A stretch of 64,000 nucleotides of DNA, taken from positions 186,001-250,000 of the forward strand of contig JAZARR010000070.1 of the NCBI GenBank assembly GCA_037389465.1. The letters run 5' to 3'. A program made the position numbers and the translations under genes. Position 1 is the stretch's first letter, and each line of letters starts with the position of its first letter. The notes under the pieces were generated by a model. The model was not told the origin of the DNA. It made no database searches and saw nothing but the letters and a program-made list of their open reading frames with translations. Source of the DNA: Baylisascaris procyonis. Its lineage: Eukaryota; Nematoda; Chromadorea; Rhabditida; Ascarididae. Shown piece by piece: positions 59,150 through 64,000 of this stretch.

Positions 59150-59359
59150 CTTCCCCTTTTCTTCCTCCATTTCACGACCGAGACGTTCGTTCTCGCTCCT
59201 CAACCATGATACTTGTCCATCCAAGTCGCCTAATTCACGGTTTCGATTGACGACTATTTCGTTGGCAAGCCAAACTTGTTCACCCATTCGACGTATCTCA
59301 TTTTCCAATTATAATGCTCGTTTTTTTGAAACTTCAGCTTCCACCTCGATGCATTTGAT
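59150..59359 (-). pseudogene. Coiled-coil exon with one in-frame stop
   Basis: A 70-codon exon, phase 0 to 0, with good borders (TTTTTAG and AAG/GTGAGC). It reads IKCIEVEAEVSKKRAL, stop (TAA), LENEIRRMGEQVWLANEIVV, then WLRSENERLGREMEEEKGK. Heptad-like Leu/Glu/Lys/Arg pattern of a coiled coil. Apart from the single TAA it looks like a working exon; it may belong to the same locus as the block D exons or be separate. Confidence 0.55.
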
Positions 59360-60592
59360 CTAAAAATAGGACCATGACGTTCAAAATATGCAATGAGGCA
59401 AAACGAGTTGCTAATAGAGCGAAGAAAGGGGATGACACACATGTTTTGCAAATGTGAAGAGACGTCATTCTATGTAAGCATCGCCCACAAAGTTTTCGCA
59501 GTTATCAAAAATACGTGACAAGTGATCTAATAAGTGCAAAGCTATCAAAAAAATGTTTAAAATGGTCAAGCTTTCAAAAACCTTAAAATTAGCTAAGCTG
59601 CTAAAAACATTAAAAACATCTTTTTCAACAAATAAGAGCCCCTACCTCTCCTCCTCGGGAACAAAAAGTGACTTAGTTGAATACTTCAAGGAACAACTGA
59701 TTCTGTACTGAAATACACAAGTAGCTGGTGTACAGCGGAAGCTCTTGGTATCCTCTTCTACCTTTACCGCACCCCCTCCCCTCTTCACCCCTCACAGCGC
59801 AATTGGCTATAGCAGAGATCAACAATTCCAACCGGTATCGATAGATTTAATTAAGCATGGCTGGCATTGCATTTCCAAACAACTGAAAACGAATGAAAGC
59901 TACTCGCATCTTGCATTTTTCCACTAAGCAATATTTATCAACAGCGTAGACGACAAAAAATTGGAGTCATTTTTTCCTAAGTGAAACACTCCCAAACCAA
60001 GACAAGCATTCAGCAAATGACAGAGACGCAGAGCATAGGTGACTGTATCCATATGATTACATGGCAAACAGCCAAGTAACACTTCAAACCGAATTTTTAA
60101 AATGTCCTCTAATGTATGAAGCCGAGCTTCCGCATGTATTCAATGGTTTCCCATCAATACGTTACAAACACTACTACAGGCGCTCGATGCCTCGATAAAA
60201 GACAAACAACATGAAAACGGTCACCGAAGCAACAAAAGATAAAAGGTTCGGAAAGCAATGGGATACTAACGTCAGGATCCGGATGCAAAGTTATTCCTGA
60301 GGAGATAATTTAGACCTGTAGGTAATATTGCTTGATGATGAGGTAGGCAAACATCGCCGTAACACTGTGGAAACGTCAGAACCGGACCAACGAGGAGGGA
60401 TTAGATTTGGTGCGAACAAAAAAAAATATTGAAGTCAAATAGCTGGGCCACAGAGATACAAAAACAGCAAATATAAATGCTGTAAATGCTTTCGAGAAAA
60501 CAATAACCCCACGTAGCAATTGGCAACGAAACAAAAATTGAATTCCCGCTTTAGAAGAATTCGTTGCAGGAATCGTCGTTCATCATTGTAGC

Positions 60593-60594
<2 letters not shown>

Positions 60595-60688
<94 letters not shown>
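60595..60688. repeat. TA microsatellite, array 1
   Basis: About 47 TA units, followed by a unit starting CTGACTAATCGCCATATG. Confidence 0.97.
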
Positions 60689-60689
<1 letters not shown>

Positions 60690-60750
60690 TGACTAATCGC
60701 CATATGTATATAAAACTGATGCATACAATCTAGACCTTTTCGTACGCCTA

Positions 60751-60753
<3 letters not shown>

Positions 60754-60841
<88 letters not shown>
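60754..60841. repeat. TA microsatellite, array 2
   Basis: About 44 TA units, again followed by the ACTGACTAATCGCCATATG unit. Confidence 0.97.
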
Positions 60842-60847
<6 letters not shown>

Positions 60848-60874
60848 CTAATCGCCATATGTATATAAAACTGA

Positions 60875-60878
<4 letters not shown>

Positions 60879-60921
<43 letters not shown>
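60879..60921. repeat. TA microsatellite, array 3
   Basis: About 21 TA units between the second and third copies of the ACTGACTAATCGCC unit. Confidence 0.97.
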
Positions 60922-61865
60922 CTGACTAATCGCCATATGTATATAAAACTGATGCATACAATCTAGACCTTTTCGTACGCCTATACTTAAAAAGGGTCAT
61001 TTTTTTTAAATACATTCAAATTTTACTCAATAACATCCAGTACCTAAATCAACCTGCCCCAGCGAGAAGTAAAGGAATGAAGTGGTGAAAAACATCAGCC
61101 CCATCTGCTCAGATGCGTCCATTTATGACCATCTCCTCCCCAACGACAGGAAAAACCATGGCCCAGGTCTTCTACTTGTGCAAATGGGTCATTTATATAA
61201 CATAGTTGAAAACTGATCCAGTCCCATCTTCGAGATCATGCGAGCACAAAGTCAAATGCCAAAGATTCTAGCGATCCCGGATGCAAAGGTTTCTGACATT
61301 CACGAAGATGTCTCGAAGATTGTCGGGATCTTTGAGTTAACATTACATCTTTCTACAAACAAGTCGTTTCAGAGGTAATGCCTCCGAACGAGCACAATGA
61401 ATGTGCACGGAATAGAGAAAAATGAATGACCTTTAGACGCTATTAGTGCCATAACAACTGACAAAATCACTTGAAAGTGTGAAAAGATGAACTGCTAAAG
61501 AAAATTCGATAAAAAACGGAATGTTATAAATCCATTGAGAAGACAACATGACAATGTAATTCACTGTATATTGTGAACGTCATCACAAACAGCCCCATCA
61601 GTGCAAATTTCCTTTCCCCTTGAAAAGTTTCAGATCCACTACGTACATTTGTACGGAGAAGAGTGAAAATTTTTCGAGGATCTTCGAAATTAACTAACTA
61701 ACAACTGATCTCTACGAAGTGCTGCACAAGTGAAACCTTAAAGCATCCTTAACAGATCCGTAAAGCTAAATATGCGCTATTCCGTGAACTAAGCTAAACA
61801 ATGCTGTGAAGCTTGCCAACACAAAAAGGAATACGACAACATGCGTTAAAAGAAGAAACTGTTAC

Positions 61866-62036
61866 CTGATCGCATAGAAGTCGAGATAGGTCGGGATTCG
61901 CATCCTTCCACACGTCGATGTCGCACAGAAGGTCTTCCCGGTTATTGTATGTTGTTTGTAAGTCGAGAAGAACACGTCGATGTATGTTGGGAATTGATGG
62001 AGTGTCCCGATTTGTGTCCACTAGCACTGCCAATGT
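61866..62036 (-). CDS. Unrecognised gene, 57-codon exon (copy 2)
   Basis: Duplicate of 53387-53557 with the same borders and, as far as I can see, the same coding sequence. Confidence 0.65.
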
Positions 62037-62175
62037 CTGAAAGTTGACAGAGAATATGCTTGGCAGCCATATTCCAATTTTGCATAATGCAAAGAAAATG
62101 CACGAAAATGACATGGAGCAGGCGGAGAAGCATTAAAAAAGTCATTGAAACAATTGAGAATTGACTGGTGCTTAC

Positions 62176-62258
62176 TTGATAGGATCGTATCGCATTCAAA
62201 ACAGTAGAAACCGAAAATTTTGGTGAGGAATCTTTTGAAAAGGCAAAATTCGTGACAT
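62176..62258 (-). CDS. Unrecognised gene, upstream exon (copy 2)
   Basis: Duplicate of 53697-53779 (SKDSSPKFSVSTVLNAIRSY Q), with a K for N change. Confidence 0.58.
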
Positions 62259-62656
62259 CTTTTAAGATTAAATTGCACAATACAAGCGCTCATCGAATTC
62301 TTGTGCAACAACCATTTATAGCTTATTCGACCGTCATATTGCTGCCATTATGCAAGAGACGATATCAATGAGTAAATGTCAATGAGTAAATAGGCATAAA
62401 ATTCATTATAAAAAAACTACCTCGAGAAGCTACTGCTTCGATCGTACTGCTGCTTGCAAAATTTTTTCAATTTCCAGAATCCAGATTTCTTTGAAAAGGA
62501 AATCTGTGCCGCTGAAGTTTGACGACTGCCTGCTTAAATCTGATGCATATTTTTCGATGAAACACTAACGAACGACATATCCTAGCCTACGGAAATCAAG
62601 CAGTCATTACTGCCATCTTAAATTATCCACCATCACGCTCAACTACATGTCATTAT

Positions 62657-63103
62657 ATGCAAAAAAAGCGTCCTAAGAAAAGTGCCGATAGGAACGGAGC
62701 AATACAAGGAAGCAGAGACATGATTACAGGTATTTTCACCGCTAATTCGATAAGTGGGAAAACAGAAAAGAGAGCAGAGGTGTTGATTGAAGAGCTGAAA
62801 CGATGTTTGCCTAAATCTAAGCGCAAAGCAATAGTATACCTTCCTTCATACGGTGGAAGCAGGGCCATCAAAAACGCTATCAGCAAAAAACAGATGGTGA
62901 CAAAACGAAACCTGGAAGTTGCCGACGTAATGAGGTTCAAGCGCCGATATATTCTCGCAACGGCCTCCGCACTTAGTGGCTCCTCGAAGAAGAAGAAACC
63001 CGCAACTTTGATGTGCAATCTTAAGCAGAAAGCAATTATGCAAAGCAAATCATCAAGTTCCCGCTTAGCACTAAACTCACCTGTCGATGAGACTTTCCAA
63101 TAA
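62657..63103 (+). CDS. Hypothetical basic ORF (copy 2)
   Basis: A 148-codon counterpart of 54178-54594 ending SSRLALNSPVDETFQ. Four or five base differences from copy 1 all change amino acids, and none breaks the frame. The opposite strand is open as well. No recognised domain. Confidence 0.32.
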   Translation: MQKKRPKKSADRNGAIQGSRDMITGIFTANSISGKTEKRAEVLIEELKRCLPKSKRKAIVYLPSYGGSRAIKNAISKKQMVTKRNLEVADVMRFKRRYILATASALSGSSKKKKPATLMCNLKQKAIMQSKSSSSRLALNSPVDETFQ

Positions 63104-63659
63104 CGAGGCACTCCCATTCATCAGATCAACATACACTGGTTGAAACTGTTTAAAGCCACCAAATAAATAAACAAGAAAACTTCAACTATGTGAGTGACAG
63201 CATGAGCTCTATATAAAACAACTGCCGTTGGTGAGGCTAAGAAGTGAGAAGAGCTGCTGGTTTGGCACAGTACAGGAATGAAGAACACCCAGAAATCAGC
63301 CTTGGAATGCCCTCGAATGAAATACTTCATCATTTTTCTGTTCGTCCGACAAACGCATTTCAAGCTCTTACTGAGTGAGGCTATCTGTTGCGGCCTTTGG
63401 CCTTCAACTGTACGATGTGACGGCTGTGGGTACCCTCCATCGTAGTTGAGGGGGAGAGAACGAAGAAAAGATATCCGTGTTCGCCGCAGAAAAGATCAAA
63501 TAAATACAAAGAAAACAGCTGCTTAATATAAGATGCACTAACGTAGTGCACAAACAAATAAAAGGGTACGGTAGGAGATGGAGAATGAGACTAAAAAAGG
63601 AGAGAGAGAAAAGAAAGAGCAAAATTCGGCAACAGTAAGAACTAAAGGAAAATGCCAAC

Positions 63660-63856
63660 CTGACTGGCTTAAGCATTGACCGCGCCAATACCACTGCAAT
63701 ATGTATCCACCGCCGTGTGCCAATAACGTCAGCGAATGCAGCGAATGCCACTCTCACCAAATCGTCGATATCCAAATCGCCTTCTTTCTCTAGATCATCA
63801 CCCGCAGTTTCGCTCTCTGCTGTGCATATGAGCAACGAATAGTCGATTAAACTCGG
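63660..63856 (-). CDS. Unrecognised gene, exon at right edge
   Basis: Exon from TTTGCAG to AG/GTTGGC, phase 0 to 2. It reads PSLIDYSLLICTAESETAGD, then LDIDDLVRVAFAAFADVIGT RRWIHIAVVLARSMLKPVR. Acidic N-part, then a helical C-part. No family recognised; continues beyond the window on the high side. Not evidently HUWE1. Confidence 0.6.
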
Positions 63857-64000
63857 CTGCAAAGATCGTTGGTAGGATCAATGATTGGGACTTTCATCGA
63901 AGCTCATCGTTCACCCCATTTCATTCATTTGTAAAGACAATGGATCTTGTACACGTCGCGGTGGCCCTCATTTCTCAAGATGTTCGTCTTCTCCCCTCCC

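Larger units (their letters stand above)
60398..63066. repeat. Segmental duplication block D, copy 2
   Basis: Counterpart of 51841-54587. It continues past the point where copy 1 breaks at a run of T. Confidence 0.92.

Overview
The window is eukaryotic, AT-rich and intron-rich. Real coding sequence appears as short exons (about 70-360 bp) with GT..AG borders, nearly all on the minus strand. Most recognisable exons belong to one gene, the giant ubiquitin E3 ligase HUWE1 (EEL-1 in C. elegans). A second set of exons looks like a giant sarcomeric Ig/kinase protein of the UNC-89/obscurin/titin type. This gene content, the exon style and the repeat load suggest an animal, most likely a nematode with a repeat-rich genome. 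That assignment is inference. I found no tRNA, rRNA, CRISPR or bacterial-type feature.

The main feature is that HUWE1 is present as three partial copies, none complete and not in gene order. Reading down the minus strand: copy III (51.7-43.5 kb) has the N-terminal exons except the first recognisable one, then jumps to a later exon. Copy II (31.1-12.0 kb) has that first exon, then a fused exon whose inner part is deleted, then a long series through the UBA and WWE domains to the acidic region. Copy I (6.7-2.1 kb) has the first exon, skips the block found in copy III, and carries the exons missing from the other two. No HECT domain is present. The copies share almost identical blocks: A (2039-4347 = 28189-30515; 1786-3252 = 43233-44700) and B (6485-10870 = 30871-35226). 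The deletions are largely complementary, so the region is either a recent tandem array with reciprocal decay or a mosaic or misassembly of haplotypes.

Other blocks: C (39730-43232 = 54641-58168) holds Ig-type exons carrying a stop and frameshifts, so a decayed UNC-89-like gene; unique sequence at 36.2-38.0 kb adds two kinase-domain exons. D (51841-54587 = 60398-63066) holds exons of an unrecognised minus-strand gene plus a plus-strand ORF. The right edge (63.66-63.86 kb) has one exon of an unrecognised gene. A frameshifted DOMON-like exon lies on the plus strand at 11.03-11.20 kb.

The rest is intron or intergenic DNA with a ~300-bp dispersed repeat, a long hairpin (19075-19264), large TA microsatellites (43 kb, 58 kb, 60.6-60.9 kb), and homopolymer and pyrimidine tracts. 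Exon limits come from splice-site sequence, codon phase and my knowledge of human HUWE1; no alignment program was run.
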